DNA from: Streptomyces sp. NBC_00576
GTDB taxonomy: Bacteria > Actinomycetota > Actinomycetes > Streptomycetales > Streptomycetaceae
Length of the DNA: 64,000 nt
Direction: 5' to 3'
NCBI RefSeq assembly: GCF_036345175.1
Contig: NZ_CP107780.1
Coordinates: 9,920,001 to 9,984,000 of the forward strand
Made by a program: the position numbers and the translations under genes. The number at the start of each line of letters is the position of its first letter. The first letter of the stretch is position 1. Shown one piece after another: positions 1 through 8,654 of this stretch. The notes under the pieces were generated by a model. The model was not told the DNA's origin. It saw only the letters and a program-made list of their open reading frames with translations, and did not search any database.

Positions 1-1126
1 GGCGCTGTCCGATCGCGACGAGGCAGTCGTACGCGAGTTCACTGCCGATGCGGATCAGGCCGAGAACCATCAGCCAGGGCAGTGCCGCGGCGGCGGGACC
101 CCATCGGTCCCCGTAGATCAGCTGGATGGCCGGTTCCGCGAGGCAGGCCAGCAGGACGCACAGCGGGACGGTGCCGGTGATCACCACACCCAGGGCACGG
201 CTGAAGCCCTGGGCGAGCGCCTGCGGCGAGTCGGCCAGGCGGGAGAAGCCGGCGAAGGAGACCCGGCGCGCGGCCTCGGAGATGATCCGCACGGGCCAGC
301 CGGACATGTTGAAGGCGAGGACATAGAAGCCCAGCGCCACGTTGCCCAGCGTCGCGCCCACCACCATGGTGTCGACGTTGACCACCGCGAGGGCCAGCAT
401 GCTCGCCCCAGCCAGCGGAAGACCGAACCTGAGCAGGGCTCGGGCCTGATCGGGGTCCCAGCCGAACTTCAGGGTGCCCGGTGCCGCCAGCGAGCAGCCG
501 ATCAGCGTCACGACGTTCCCCGCCACGGCTCCCCAGGCGAAGCTCATCGCGCCCCAGCCCTCGAAGGCCAGCAGCAGCGTCACCGAGGTGCTGACCACGA
601 AGTTGAGCGCGTCGACGATCATCCGCTTGCCCTGGGCGAACTCCCGGGTGAGGAAGCCGGCGGGCACCTGGGCCACCCCGTCGATCACCACGCACAGGCA
701 CATCACCCGCAGCACGTTCGCCGCGTCCGGCGACCCGAGCAGTCCCGCCACCGTCGGCGCCGCCGCGAACAGCGCCACGTACAGCAGGCCGCTGGAGATG
801 GCACTGAGGGTCAGTACGGTCGGTGCGAACCGCCGTGCGTCGCCCTCCCAGCGCACGATGGCCAGGCCCACGCCCAGCTCGTTCGCGGACAGCAGGACCA
901 GCAGCACGGTCTGGGCGATGCCGTAGACGCCCCACTCCGCCGGGCCGAGCGCGAAGCGCGCCAGCAGGATGCCGGTCGCGAAGTTGCCCAGCCGCATGAC
1001 GACCGTGTTGATCAGGCTCCAGCGGGCCGCCGAACGGACCTTCCCGCCCAGTGAGGGGGCAGCGGGCGGAGCGGGGGTGTCGCTGGGCTCAGCGGTCTCG
1101 CTGTCCGGTGTGCGAACGCTGTCCAT
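1..1126 (-). CDS. Wzx-like polysaccharide flippase, C-terminus cut by window edge
   Basis: Membrane protein predicted to flip lipid-linked glycan units across the cytoplasmic membrane (MOP/MATE oligosaccharide flippase superfamily). The visible 375 residues start with a Pro-rich cytoplasmic tail of about 25 residues, then successive hydrophobic segments typical of the family, for example around ILLARFALGPAEWGVYGIAQ. The chosen ATG at 1126 is the only start giving this membrane protein; the long minus-strand frame at 39-935 is an Arg-rich shadow. The start lies 38 bp inside the 3' end of the Wzz-like gene, so the two are probably translationally coupled as the last visible genes of the glycan operon. 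The gene runs beyond position 1, so its full length cannot be judged. Family assignment is fairly sure; substrate is inferred from the neighbouring ManNAc/ManNAcA genes. Confidence 0.85.
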   Translation of the reverse strand, partial: MDSVRTPDSETAEPSDTPAPPAAPSLGGKVRSAARWSLINTVVMRLGNFATGILLARFALGPAEWGVYGIAQTVLLVLLSANELGVGLAIVRWEGDARRFAPTVLTLSAISSGLLYVALFAAAPTVAGLLGSPDAANVLRVMCLCVVIDGVAQVPAGFLTREFAQGKRMIVDALNFVVSTSVTLLLAFEGWGAMSFAWGAVAGNVVTLIGCSLAAPGTLKFGWDPDQARALLRFGLPLAGASMLALAVVNVDTMVVGATLGNVALGFYVLAFNMSGWPVRIISEAARRVSFAGFSRLADSPQALAQGFSRALGVVITGTVPLCVLLACLAEPAIQLIYGDRWGPAAAALPWLMVLGLIRIGSELAYDCLVAIGQR

Positions 1127-1973
1127 GAGTCGACTCCTCGTCGAGCGGCTCGGCGGCGGGTGCCACGACCGTGGCGGCCCGCCCCGCTCTCGGCTCCGTG
1201 GCAGGCCTGTTCCCGGCGGACCGCGCCCAGGCGGGCGGGGTGCGCAGAGCGATCGTCTGTTCCGCGACCGACTCCTCGGCCGACGGCCGGGCAGCGGTGA
1301 CGCGGGAGTCGGCCTCCGGCGCCGGCTCGGCGGCCTCGACCGGCTGCGCGGGTTCCTCCGGGTTCGCCGCCGGGCGCGTTCGGCGGCGCGCCTCCACGTA
1401 GAAGACGGCGACCAGGCTCACCACCAGGCCCAGGCCGCCTGCCATGATCATGTACTCGAGCCGGGTCTTGGTCTGTGCCACCGGCGGCTGCGGGGACACG
1501 ATGCTCGTCATCTGGATCATGGCGTTCGGGGCGACCGACTGCTGTTCCTGGAACTTCTCCAGCCGGTCCTTGGCGTATGTGGTCAGAAGTCGGTCCGAGG
1601 CCAGCACGGCTGTTCTGTCGGTGCCGGTGACCGTGAGCCACATGAGCGGCCCCTGGGCGTTGTCGGCGAGCTTGGCCTCGAACGTACCGGTGGCACCACG
1701 GGACTTGAGCTCCCGGATGGAGTCGTCGGAGTTGAGGTTGCGGGCCAGGCTGTCGGCCATGCCGGTGAGCGAGGTCTGCGTGCTGAGGAAGGGGTTGCCG
1801 TCGTAGGCGACGGTGGCCTTCGGGGAGTTCAGCAGAAGCACCGTGCTCTGCGACTGGTACGTGACCGGAACCATTAGCACCACGGCGACCATCAGGCCGG
1901 CGGTCAGCAGCAGTCCGGGCAGCAGGACATACCAGCGCCTGCGCGTGACCCGGAAGATCTCAGCGAGATCCAT
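1089..1973 (-). CDS. Wzz/YveK-like polysaccharide chain-length or co-polymerase protein
   Basis: 294-residue membrane protein. The N-terminus (MDLAEIFRVTRRRWYVLLPG) followed by a first membrane helix at about residues 16-38, a periplasm-type loop with coiled-coil-like stretch to about residue 175, and a second helix at about 178-197, is the Wzz/YveK arrangement of proteins that set glycan chain length or couple to a tyrosine kinase. The last 95 residues are a low-complexity Pro/Ala/Glu-rich cytoplasmic tail that typical Wzz proteins lack. No Walker motifs are present, so this is not the fused kinase form. It lies between wecB (60 bp upstream) and the flippase (overlapping), which fits a role in export and polymer length. 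Exact partner polymerase is not in the window. Confidence 0.75.
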   Translation of the reverse strand: MDLAEIFRVTRRRWYVLLPGLLLTAGLMVAVVLMVPVTYQSQSTVLLLNSPKATVAYDGNPFLSTQTSLTGMADSLARNLNSDDSIRELKSRGATGTFEAKLADNAQGPLMWLTVTGTDRTAVLASDRLLTTYAKDRLEKFQEQQSVAPNAMIQMTSIVSPQPPVAQTKTRLEYMIMAGGLGLVVSLVAVFYVEARRRTRPAANPEEPAQPVEAAEPAPEADSRVTAARPSAEESVAEQTIALRTPPAWARSAGNRPATEPRAGRAATVVAPAAEPLDEESTHGQRSHTGQRDR

Positions 1974-2033
1974 GGTGGTCCCCCCTTGTGGCCAATGCGG
2001 CCAAATGTTCTACGAGCACGTGTTTCAAGCGGA

Positions 2034-3167
2034 TCATATGGGGAATGTGCCGCCCGTGGTTCCCGGCTGGTCGGTCGGTCTCTGCCGGGTGCTCGCGGTG
2101 CCCCCCTCCAGCAGCACATCGGCGATGCGGTCGCTCGCTCGCCCGTCCCACAGTTCGGGCCTGCGCGGCGCGGGCGGAGCGTCCAGCACCCCGTTCACGG
2201 TGGATACGATCCGCGCCGGATCCCGGCCCGCCAGCACGTTGGTGCCCTGCTCGACGGTGATGGGCCGCTCGGTGTTGTCCCGCAGGGTCACACACGGCAC
2301 GCCCAGCGCGGTGGTCTCCTCCTGGATGCCGCCGGAGTCGGTCAGCACGACGCGGGCGGAGTCCTGCAGGGCGATGAAGTCCAGGTAACCGGCGGGCGGT
2401 ACGAGCCGGATGCCGCCCGGCACCCCGATCGCGGCCAGCCGCTCGGCAGCCCGCGGATGCACGGGCAGCACCAGCGGGAGGCGGCCGGCGATCTCGCCCA
2501 GGGCCTTCAGCAGCCCGGTGAGGACCTCGGGGTCGTCCACGTTCGCCGGCCGGTGCAGGGTGACGAGGCCGTACTCGCCCTTGGTCAGGCCGTATTCGTC
2601 CAGGACAGCCGAGGCCCTGGCCCGCTCCAGGTTGGCCAGCAACGTGTCGATCATGACGTTGCCGACCAGGTGGATCTGGTCGTCCCGGTACCCCTCCGCG
2701 CGCAGGTTCTCCACGGCGTCGGGGGAGGGGGCCAGCAGATAGTCGCTCACCCGGTCGGTGGCGACGCGGTTGACCTCCTCCGGCATGCTCCAGTCGCGGC
2801 TGCGCAGGCCCGCCTCGACATGGGCCAGCAGCGGGCCGGCCTTCGCCGTCACCAGGGCGCAGGCCAGGGTGGAGTTGATGTCGCCGACCACGACGACGAT
2901 GTCCGGCGACACCTCGCCGATGAGCGGTTCGAACGCGGTCATCACGCGTCCGGTCTGCTCGGCGTGGCTGCCGGAACCGACCCCGAGGAAGCGGTCGGGC
3001 GGACGGATGCCGAGATCGGCGAAGAACACGTCGTTCATGGCCGGGTCGTAGTGCTGGCCGGTGTGGACGAGGATCACCTCGGCGCCCCGGCGTTCCAGGG
3101 CGTCCATCACCGGTTTGATCTTCATGTAGTTGGGTCGGGCCCCGGCGACACAGACGATTCGCGGCAT
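2034..3167 (-). CDS. wecB: UDP-N-acetylglucosamine 2-epimerase (non-hydrolysing)
   Basis: 377 residues, the normal length for the WecB/MnaA family that interconverts UDP-GlcNAc and UDP-ManNAc in the cytoplasm. Diagnostic stretches are GARPNYMKIKP near the N-terminus, HTGQHYD, LHRPANVD and the C-terminal nucleotide-binding DSGGIQEE, where the catalytic Asp/Glu and UDP contacts of this GT-B-fold family lie. The ATG at 3167 is 3 bp from the stop of the dehydrogenase gene, so the two are co-transcribed. The product UDP-ManNAc is the substrate of the dehydrogenase directly upstream in the operon, which makes a ManNAc/ManNAcA pathway the simplest reading. Confidence in family is high. Confidence 0.93.
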   Translation of the reverse strand: MPRIVCVAGARPNYMKIKPVMDALERRGAEVILVHTGQHYDPAMNDVFFADLGIRPPDRFLGVGSGSHAEQTGRVMTAFEPLIGEVSPDIVVVVGDINSTLACALVTAKAGPLLAHVEAGLRSRDWSMPEEVNRVATDRVSDYLLAPSPDAVENLRAEGYRDDQIHLVGNVMIDTLLANLERARASAVLDEYGLTKGEYGLVTLHRPANVDDPEVLTGLLKALGEIAGRLPLVLPVHPRAAERLAAIGVPGGIRLVPPAGYLDFIALQDSARVVLTDSGGIQEETTALGVPCVTLRDNTERPITVEQGTNVLAGRDPARIVSTVNGVLDAPPAPRRPELWDGRASDRIADVLLEGGTASTRQRPTDQPGTTGGTFPI

Positions 3168-3170
3168 GGT

Positions 3171-4430
3171 TCAGAGCACCTCGATGGTGGGTCCCGCCGA
3201 CAGCCGGCGGCGGCAGTCGAGGACGAAGGGGGCGTGTTCGGCCACGAGTTCGTAGTCGAAGCTGTCGTGGTCGGTGAGCAGGACCACCACATCGGCGGCC
3301 GCGAGCTCCTCCGGGGTCGGCTCGACCCGTACCAGCCGGCTGTCCACCGGCAGACTCTCGACCACGTGCGGGTCCGCGGCCCTGACCTGGGCCCCCATGT
3401 CGAGCAGGAGCTGCGAGATGCGCAGGGCGGGCGACTCGCGGGCGTCGCTGGTGTTCTTCTTGTACGCCAGACCGAGCAGCAGGATGCGCGAGCCGTTCAC
3501 GGAACGACGTCTCTCGTTGAACAGGTCGCTGATGCGGCGCGCCACGTACTCGGGCATGTGGTTGTTGATGTCGTTGGCCAGCTCCACGAAGCGGAAACTC
3601 TGGCCGAGTTCGCGCTGCACCCGCCAGGACAGGTACGAGGGGTCGATCGGCAGGCAGTGGCCGCCGACGCCCGGTCCGGGCGTGAACTTCATGAACCCGA
3701 AGGGCTTGGTGGAGGCTGCGTCGATGGCCTGCCAGACGTCGATGTCCAGGTGGTGGGCGAACATCGCGATCTCGTTGACCAGCGCGATGTTCACATGCCG
3801 GAAGGTGTTCTCAAGGAGCTTGGCGAGCTCCGCCTCCTTCGGCGAGCTCACCGGCACGGTGGTGTCGACGAGCTGCGCGTAGAAGTCCTGAACGGCCTTG
3901 AGCGAGGCCTCGTTGACCCCGGACACGACCTTCGGGGTCTCCTTGAAGCCCCAGACGGCGTTTCCGGGGTCGATCCGCTCCGGGCTGTACCCGAGGTGGA
4001 AGTCGGCGCCCGCGCTGAGGCCCGAGCCGTCCTCCAGGATCGGGGCGAACAACTCCTGGGTGGTGCCGGGATACGTCGTCGACTCCAGGATGACAGTGGC
4101 CCCGGGGCGCAGATACCGGGCGAGGGTGACCGCCGACTCCTTGATGTACCGGAGGTCCGGAGTGCCCTCGTGCAGCGGCGTCGGCACGGTCACCACGGCG
4201 ATGTCGAAACCGCCGCAGTCACGGGCCGATTCACTCGGGCGGTACGAGCCGTTGTCCAGTGCCGCGCGGATCCGCTCGGAGGAGACGTCCTCGACGAAGG
4301 ACTCACCGGCGGCAAGGGTCTTGACCCGCCGTGAGTCGACGTCGTAGCCGATCACCTCGTGTCCGACCTCGGCGGCGCGGATGGCCAGCGGCAGGCCGAC
4401 GTATCCCTGTCCGACCACGATGACGCGCAT
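3171..4430 (-). CDS. wecC: UDP-N-acetyl-D-mannosamine dehydrogenase-type nucleotide-sugar dehydrogenase
   Basis: 419 residues from the ATG at 4430, which directly precedes MRVIVVGQGYVGLPLA, the Rossmann NAD site. An upstream extension to 4580 is Arg/Pro-rich non-native sequence and is rejected. The middle carries GPGVGGHCLPIDP, whose Cys is the catalytic thiol of the UDP-glucose/UDP-ManNAc dehydrogenase family (two-step NAD-dependent oxidation of C6 to carboxylate). The C-terminal UDP-binding domain has GLAYKKNTSDARESP. The gene overlaps the WecG/TagA gene by one base (TGATG) and is followed after 3 bp by wecB. Because wecB and a WecG/TagA gene flank it, UDP-ManNAc is the most likely substrate, but specificity cannot be read with certainty from motifs. 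Confidence 0.9.
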   Translation of the reverse strand: MRVIVVGQGYVGLPLAIRAAEVGHEVIGYDVDSRRVKTLAAGESFVEDVSSERIRAALDNGSYRPSESARDCGGFDIAVVTVPTPLHEGTPDLRYIKESAVTLARYLRPGATVILESTTYPGTTQELFAPILEDGSGLSAGADFHLGYSPERIDPGNAVWGFKETPKVVSGVNEASLKAVQDFYAQLVDTTVPVSSPKEAELAKLLENTFRHVNIALVNEIAMFAHHLDIDVWQAIDAASTKPFGFMKFTPGPGVGGHCLPIDPSYLSWRVQRELGQSFRFVELANDINNHMPEYVARRISDLFNERRRSVNGSRILLLGLAYKKNTSDARESPALRISQLLLDMGAQVRAADPHVVESLPVDSRLVRVEPTPEELAAADVVVLLTDHDSFDYELVAEHAPFVLDCRRRLSAGPTIEVL

Positions 4431-5200
4431 CAGTGACTCCTGTTGGCGGAAGCGGGTGACGGGGTGAGCCGGATGAGCTCCCGCGCCGTCATGAGGAGGA
4501 AGGCGGCATTGGTGGTGAGGTAGCGCCGGCCGAGGCGGCGCGGCTCCTGCATTGCGCGGTAGAGCCACTCGACGCCCCACCGCTGCCAGAACTCGGGGGC
4601 CCGCTTGGTGACCCCGGCCAGGATGTCGAAGGAACCGCCGACTCCGTGCACGACGCGGGCACCGGTGCGTTCGCCGTAGGCGGCGGTGAAGATCTCCTTC
4701 TTCGGCGAGGTCATGCCAAGGAACAGCATCTGGGCGCCGCTGTCGGCGATCGCGCCGGCGATGGCTTCCTGCTGCGAGTCGTCGAAGTAGCCGTTGCGGC
4801 TGCCGGCCACCTTCAGGCCGGGGAAGCGGTCGGCCACCCGGCGCTCCATCTCCTCCAGCACTTCTTTCTTGGCGCCGAGGAAGTACACGGACATGCCCGC
4901 CGTCTCGGCCTCGGCCAGCAGCCGCATGAACAGGTCGATACCGGCCACCCGTTCCGGCAGCGGGGCGCGCAGCACCCGGGAGGCCCAGACCACGGCCTGT
5001 CCGTCGGCGACGACGAGATCACAGCCGGACACGGCGTCGGCGAGCCGCTGGTCGCGCCGCATGTTCACCAGCTTCGCGGCGTTGACCACCCCGATCTCCA
5101 ACTGTCTGCCGTCCCGGACCGCTTCGAGGCAGCGCTCGACGGTCTCGTCCATGGTCAGCGGGTCCAGTTCGACCCCGAACAGAGTCCGGCGCTCACTCAT
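4430..5200 (-). CDS. WecG/TagA/CpsF-family glycosyltransferase
   Basis: 256 residues from ATG 5200 (MSERRTLFGVELDPLTMDET). Family features are the conserved start VELDPLTMDETVE, NAAKLVNMRRD, DGQAVVWASR, GMTSPKKE and GVGGSFDILAG, all characteristic of GT26 enzymes. These move ManNAc (TagA) or ManNAcA (WecG) from UDP onto a lipid-linked GlcNAc at the membrane inner face. Here the adjacent wecC suggests the uronate donor as in WecG, but both donors could be made. The start overlaps the stop of the upstream gene in an ATGA. The longer frame to 5611 continues through the neighbour and is not real. Confidence 0.88.
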   Translation of the reverse strand: MSERRTLFGVELDPLTMDETVERCLEAVRDGRQLEIGVVNAAKLVNMRRDQRLADAVSGCDLVVADGQAVVWASRVLRAPLPERVAGIDLFMRLLAEAETAGMSVYFLGAKKEVLEEMERRVADRFPGLKVAGSRNGYFDDSQQEAIAGAIADSGAQMLFLGMTSPKKEIFTAAYGERTGARVVHGVGGSFDILAGVTKRAPEFWQRWGVEWLYRAMQEPRRLGRRYLTTNAAFLLMTARELIRLTPSPASANRSH

Positions 5201-6357
5201 ATTCGTCCCCCTTGCCAGGCGTGGAGCATCCAGCCGAATTCGTACGGCCGGCATTCGCGGTCGACGGACAGGGGGCGGTACACCCGGTCCAGGGACTTCA
5301 GCCGGAGGTTCGGAGCGACTCGGGTGCCGAGTCCTCGGGCGGCGCGTACGGCCTTCTTCGGGTCGCCCCGGAAGACCTTGCGCCAGGTGACGCCGAGCTC
5401 GTCGAGGATCATCGACTCCTCGTTGCCGGCGGCCAGTTCGGGTACGTCCGTCATCCAGCGCAGGCCCTTGCGGATCGATGCGCCGAAGTCGGTGCCGCCG
5501 GCGTCGGCCAGATCGAACAGGGCGGTCGGCGCCATGGCGTGCTGGTGGACGCTGTAGACCGGGTAGCCCTCGATGACACCGCCGGTGCGCGCGTCGTAGT
5601 GCCACCACCACTGACCGCCGTCGCCCTGCAGCTCACAGATGCGGGCCGCGCACGCCTCGGAGGCGGCCAGCGCCTCGGGGTCTCCGTCGCCGCTGGCGTG
5701 TGCGAGGGCCAGGGCCTGGAGCGGGTACGTCTGGTCGGCGAAGCAGCTCACGTGCGACCGGTACCAGGGCACCAGACCGGGCCCGGTGGCGTGCGGGAAC
5801 AGCGGGCCGTCGCCGATCCGGGCCCGCAGAAGGCGGTCGCGAGCAGCGGAGAAACGTCTCTCCACGTCGACCGCGTGGCGAGCGGCAGCGAGGGCGGAGA
5901 GCACCCACGCCGCCTCGACGGTGTACTGCGGCCTGCCGTCCTCGTCGAGGGCTTCGACCCGCGCGAGGGCGTCGGACAGCTTGGGGTGGTCGGTCTCCGC
6001 GGCGGCCCAGGCGATGAGCGCCGCGTCACCGAGGTTGGTCACCGCGGGCAGCGACTCGACCAGCAGACCCGTGAACTCCTGGGCCGTATGCCCGCCGAGC
6101 ACCGCACGCTGGCGGTCCTCAGAGAGGAACCGGGCGCCCAGCACGGTGATCGCCGCGTAGCGGGTGCTGGTGCCGCGCCGCTCCAAGGTCCAGGAACCGT
6201 CGGGTGCCTGTCGCCCGGCCATGGTGAAGACGAAGGCTTCGCCACCGGGAAGGAGCATCGACGGAAGCCCCGACTCGGCGACGGCAAGGAGCCGTTGGGC
6301 GAGCGCGAGCAGCGACGGTTCCTCACGACCGAGCGCTGCCAGACGTGTGGTGGTCAT
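5197..6357 (-). CDS. Uncharacterised protein resembling an alpha/alpha-toroid enzyme
   Basis: 386 residues from ATG 6357 (MTTTRLAALGREEPSLLALA). I do not recognise a named family. The protein is rich in Ala/Leu helices with repeated blocks ending in aromatic and acidic residues (APDGSWTLERRG, GDGGQWWWHYDAR, YSVHQHAMAPTALFDLA), the look of a helical-barrel (alpha/alpha toroid) protein such as glycosyl hydrolases, epimerases or prenyltransferase-like folds. No signal peptide or membrane segment is seen, so it is probably cytoplasmic. It is the first gene of the glycan operon and its stop overlaps the WecG/TagA start (ATGA), implying a tightly coupled role in the same pathway, possibly glycan modification or lipid-carrier chemistry. 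Upstream extension to 6432 lacks a good ribosome site and is rejected. Confidence 0.7.
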   Translation of the reverse strand: MTTTRLAALGREEPSLLALAQRLLAVAESGLPSMLLPGGEAFVFTMAGRQAPDGSWTLERRGTSTRYAAITVLGARFLSEDRQRAVLGGHTAQEFTGLLVESLPAVTNLGDAALIAWAAAETDHPKLSDALARVEALDEDGRPQYTVEAAWVLSALAAARHAVDVERRFSAARDRLLRARIGDGPLFPHATGPGLVPWYRSHVSCFADQTYPLQALALAHASGDGDPEALAASEACAARICELQGDGGQWWWHYDARTGGVIEGYPVYSVHQHAMAPTALFDLADAGGTDFGASIRKGLRWMTDVPELAAGNEESMILDELGVTWRKVFRGDPKKAVRAARGLGTRVAPNLRLKSLDRVYRPLSVDRECRPYEFGWMLHAWQGGRI

Positions 6358-6635
6358 CGTTTGGGCACACCAACCCCCCTGTGGGTCCTGTGTTTTGAGC
6401 AGACTGGTGATCACCGCGGCACAGATGGGCACGCGGCGGAAGACAGACGCCGGACTTCAGGCGTCAGACATCAAGCGTCGAAGCGGTTGTCGCTCCTCGC
6501 TCTGGGCACAGGCGTATCCACCCGGTAACCCCCCCTGGGCACTGGTTCGTGTGCTCATTGTGCTTCGTCTGCATAGTTCGCACACATGTTATGCCTGTAG
6601 ATGTTCGAAGATTTGCGATTTGTGGGATGTGGGAC

Positions 6636-7235
6636 TCATGCGCGCTCGACGAGTTCGCCGTCCTTCTCGTCGTACAGCGCGCCCGTTTCGGGGCACTCCC
6701 ACACGCCCGACTCGCCTTCCCGCTCGATCAGCCGGACGCCGACCCGGCCGACCCAGCCGATCCGGCGCGCCGGAACACCGGCCACGAGTGCGAAGTCCGG
6801 CACGTCCCGGGTCACCACGGCGCCCGCCGCGACGAGCGCCCAGCGACCGACGTGCACCGGCGCCACGCACACCGAACGGGCCCCCAGGGACGCCCCCTCG
6901 GCCACCACCACCGCCACGGCCTCCCAGTCGCCACCGCGCTTGAGCCGGCCCTCCGGGTCGACCGACCGGGGGAAGTGGTCGTTGGTGAAAACCGCCGCCG
7001 GGCCGACGAACACCCCGTCACCGAGCACCGCGGGTTCGTAGACCAGCGCGTAGTTCTGGAGCTTCACGTTGTCGCCGATCCGTACGCCCGGGCCGACATA
7101 CGCTCCCCGGCCGACGATGCACCCGCTGCCCAGCCGGGCGTCCTCTCGTATCTGGGCCAGATCCCAGACCGTCGTCCCGTCACCGATCGTGGCCGTTTCG
7201 TCGACCTGGGCGGTCGGCTGGATCCTGAAGCTCAC
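6636..7235 (-). CDS. Left-handed beta-helix acyltransferase, WbpD/WlbB-like
   Basis: 199 residues. The protein is built from hexapeptide repeats (for example ATIGDGTTVWD, ARLGSGCIVGRGAYVGPGVR, VGPAAVFTNDHFPR, GARSVCVAPVHVG) ending with the LbH signature AGAVVTRDVPDFALVAGVPARRIGWVG. This is the layout of WbpD/WlbB enzymes that N-acetylate UDP-3-amino-3-deoxy-glucuronate, using acetyl-CoA. The last 35 residues contain CPETGALYDEKDGELVE, a tail also seen in that subfamily. It sits 278 bp upstream of the glycan operon on the same strand and probably belongs to the same surface polymer. No aminotransferase partner for an amino-sugar route is visible in the window, so the acceptor sugar is uncertain. 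Confidence 0.8.
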   Translation of the reverse strand: MSFRIQPTAQVDETATIGDGTTVWDLAQIREDARLGSGCIVGRGAYVGPGVRIGDNVKLQNYALVYEPAVLGDGVFVGPAAVFTNDHFPRSVDPEGRLKRGGDWEAVAVVVAEGASLGARSVCVAPVHVGRWALVAAGAVVTRDVPDFALVAGVPARRIGWVGRVGVRLIEREGESGVWECPETGALYDEKDGELVERA

Positions 7236-7547
7236 CTGGTTGAACCTTTCTGCTCACCGGGGCAACAACAGCGCCTTCACGGGATCACCATACTTATGCC
7301 GGATCGGCACTTATGCCGGATCGGCCGGTGACGGTGACCAGTACCCGGTCGCGGGCGGCCTGGCGTTCGGCCCTGGCGGGGAGTGGTTTCCGGCCCGGCG
7401 CCGGTGTCAGTGTCGTCGTTTCACAGAATGCGCACCGAAGTTCATCAGCTATTTAAGTTTCAAGCGCTACGCTCGGCGGCAGTCGAGTGGCCGAAGGCGC
7501 CCACACGCCCCGGTGCTCGCTCCCCCCACAGGCACAGGAGACTCGGT
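7236..7547. other. Divergent intergenic region
   Basis: A 312-bp gap between the acyltransferase (minus) and the flavin oxidoreductase (plus), so it should hold both promoters. I see a 17-bp perfect tandem duplication at 7292-7325 but no convincing -35/-10 pair or operator. Confidence 0.5.
7292..7325. repeat. 17-bp perfect tandem duplication
   Basis: ACTTATGCCGGATCGGC occurs twice head to tail (7292-7308 and 7309-7325). It lies between divergent genes, so it could be a doubled regulator half-site or a simple slippage duplication. Confidence 0.85.
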
Positions 7548-8654
7548 GTGCATGACGGCGACGTAGTGGTGATCGGCGGCGGCTATGCCGGCGTGCGGCT
7601 GGCGAAACGACTGGACGAGACGGCGCGTGTCACGCTGGTGGATCGCAAGGAGGTCTTCTTCCACCGTATTGCCTCCCTGCGCGCCGGCGTGCACCCGGAG
7701 TGGACGGTCACTCCGTTCATTCCGTACGACCGGCTGATGCGCAACGGCCGGGTGGTCGTGGGCAAGGCGGTCCGCGTCGACACCGCCGAGCGGCAGGTGG
7801 TGCTGGCCTCGGGCGAGATCCTCCCGTACGACGTGGTCGTGATCGCCACCGGCGCCGACTACCCGGAACCGGCCCGGTTCACCGGCACCACCGTGGAGGA
7901 GGCGGCCCAGTCGTTCGCCGGGCACCAGCGGAGCATCGCCGCCGCGGAACATGTCCTCGTCGTCGGCGGCGGGCCCTCCGGCGTCGAACTCAGCGCCGAA
8001 ATCCGCCTGGCCCGGCCGGACGCCCGGGTCACCCTCGCTCACTCCGGGCCGGTGCTGCTCCACGCCACGGGTAGCGAACGGGCCGGGAACAGGGCCCGCA
8101 CCTGGCTGGAATCGCACGATGTGGAGGTCCGGCTCGACTCCTTCATGTCGCCCGGCAACGACTTCGGCACCTACCGCGACGCACACGGCAACATCATCGA
8201 CGCCGACCGCTCCTTCTGGGCCACGGGCACCACCCCCAACACGTTCTGGCTGCGCATGGCCGGGCACAGCGACTGGCTCAACGCCGCCGGGCATGTGAAG
8301 GTCGACCGGACACTCCGGGTCGAGGGATGGCCGGATGTGTTCGCCGTCGGCGACGTGAACGACGTCAGCGAACTCAAGATCACCCCCGTCGCGCTCGCCC
8401 AGGCGGACCTCGCCGTCCACAACATCCGCGCGTACCTCCAGAATCCGGGAAGGCATCGCAAACAGCCTCGTCTCTACCGGCAGATCCACCGCGCCCCGCT
8501 CGTCGTGCCGTTCGGGCCCGCCGACGGAGTGACCATGGTGCCCGTGCCCGGCGGCGAGACCGCGGTCCTCGGTGGCCGTACCGCCACCCTGGCCAAGGCC
8601 AAGACCCTCATGACCCCCTACATGAGGCGTCAGCTCGGATACACGGCGGCCTGA
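7548..8654 (+). CDS. FAD/NAD(P)-dependent oxidoreductase (NDH-2/AIF-like)
   Basis: 368 residues. The start is GTG 7548, seven bases after an AGGAG ribosome site and directly before the dinucleotide fold VVVIGGGYAGVRLAKRL; a longer frame from 7383 has no such site. It is a two-dinucleotide-fold flavoprotein: the FAD fold at residues 5-20, the NAD(P) fold VLVVGGGPSGVELSAE at about 140, and the second FAD contact DVFAVGDVNDVSELK at about 263. This layout is that of the pyridine-nucleotide-disulfide oxidoreductase superfamily, nearest to type II NADH dehydrogenase or AIF-like proteins; no redox-active CxxC pair is present. No membrane segment is evident. It is monocistronic; physiological acceptor unknown. 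Confidence 0.85.
   Translation: MHDGDVVVIGGGYAGVRLAKRLDETARVTLVDRKEVFFHRIASLRAGVHPEWTVTPFIPYDRLMRNGRVVVGKAVRVDTAERQVVLASGEILPYDVVVIATGADYPEPARFTGTTVEEAAQSFAGHQRSIAAAEHVLVVGGGPSGVELSAEIRLARPDARVTLAHSGPVLLHATGSERAGNRARTWLESHDVEVRLDSFMSPGNDFGTYRDAHGNIIDADRSFWATGTTPNTFWLRMAGHSDWLNAAGHVKVDRTLRVEGWPDVFAVGDVNDVSELKITPVALAQADLAVHNIRAYLQNPGRHRKQPRLYRQIHRAPLVVPFGPADGVTMVPVPGGETAVLGGRTATLAKAKTLMTPYMRRQLGYTAA

Noticed and set aside
39..935. Minus-strand 298-codon frame at the window start
   Set aside because: Arg/Gly/Pro-rich shadow of the flippase gene in another frame; the membrane-protein frame is clearly the real one.
4430..5611. Long forms of the WecG/TagA and WecC genes
   Set aside because: The N-terminal extensions are Arg-rich sequence read out of frame through the neighbouring gene; internal ATGs with ATGA/TGATG overlaps are better.
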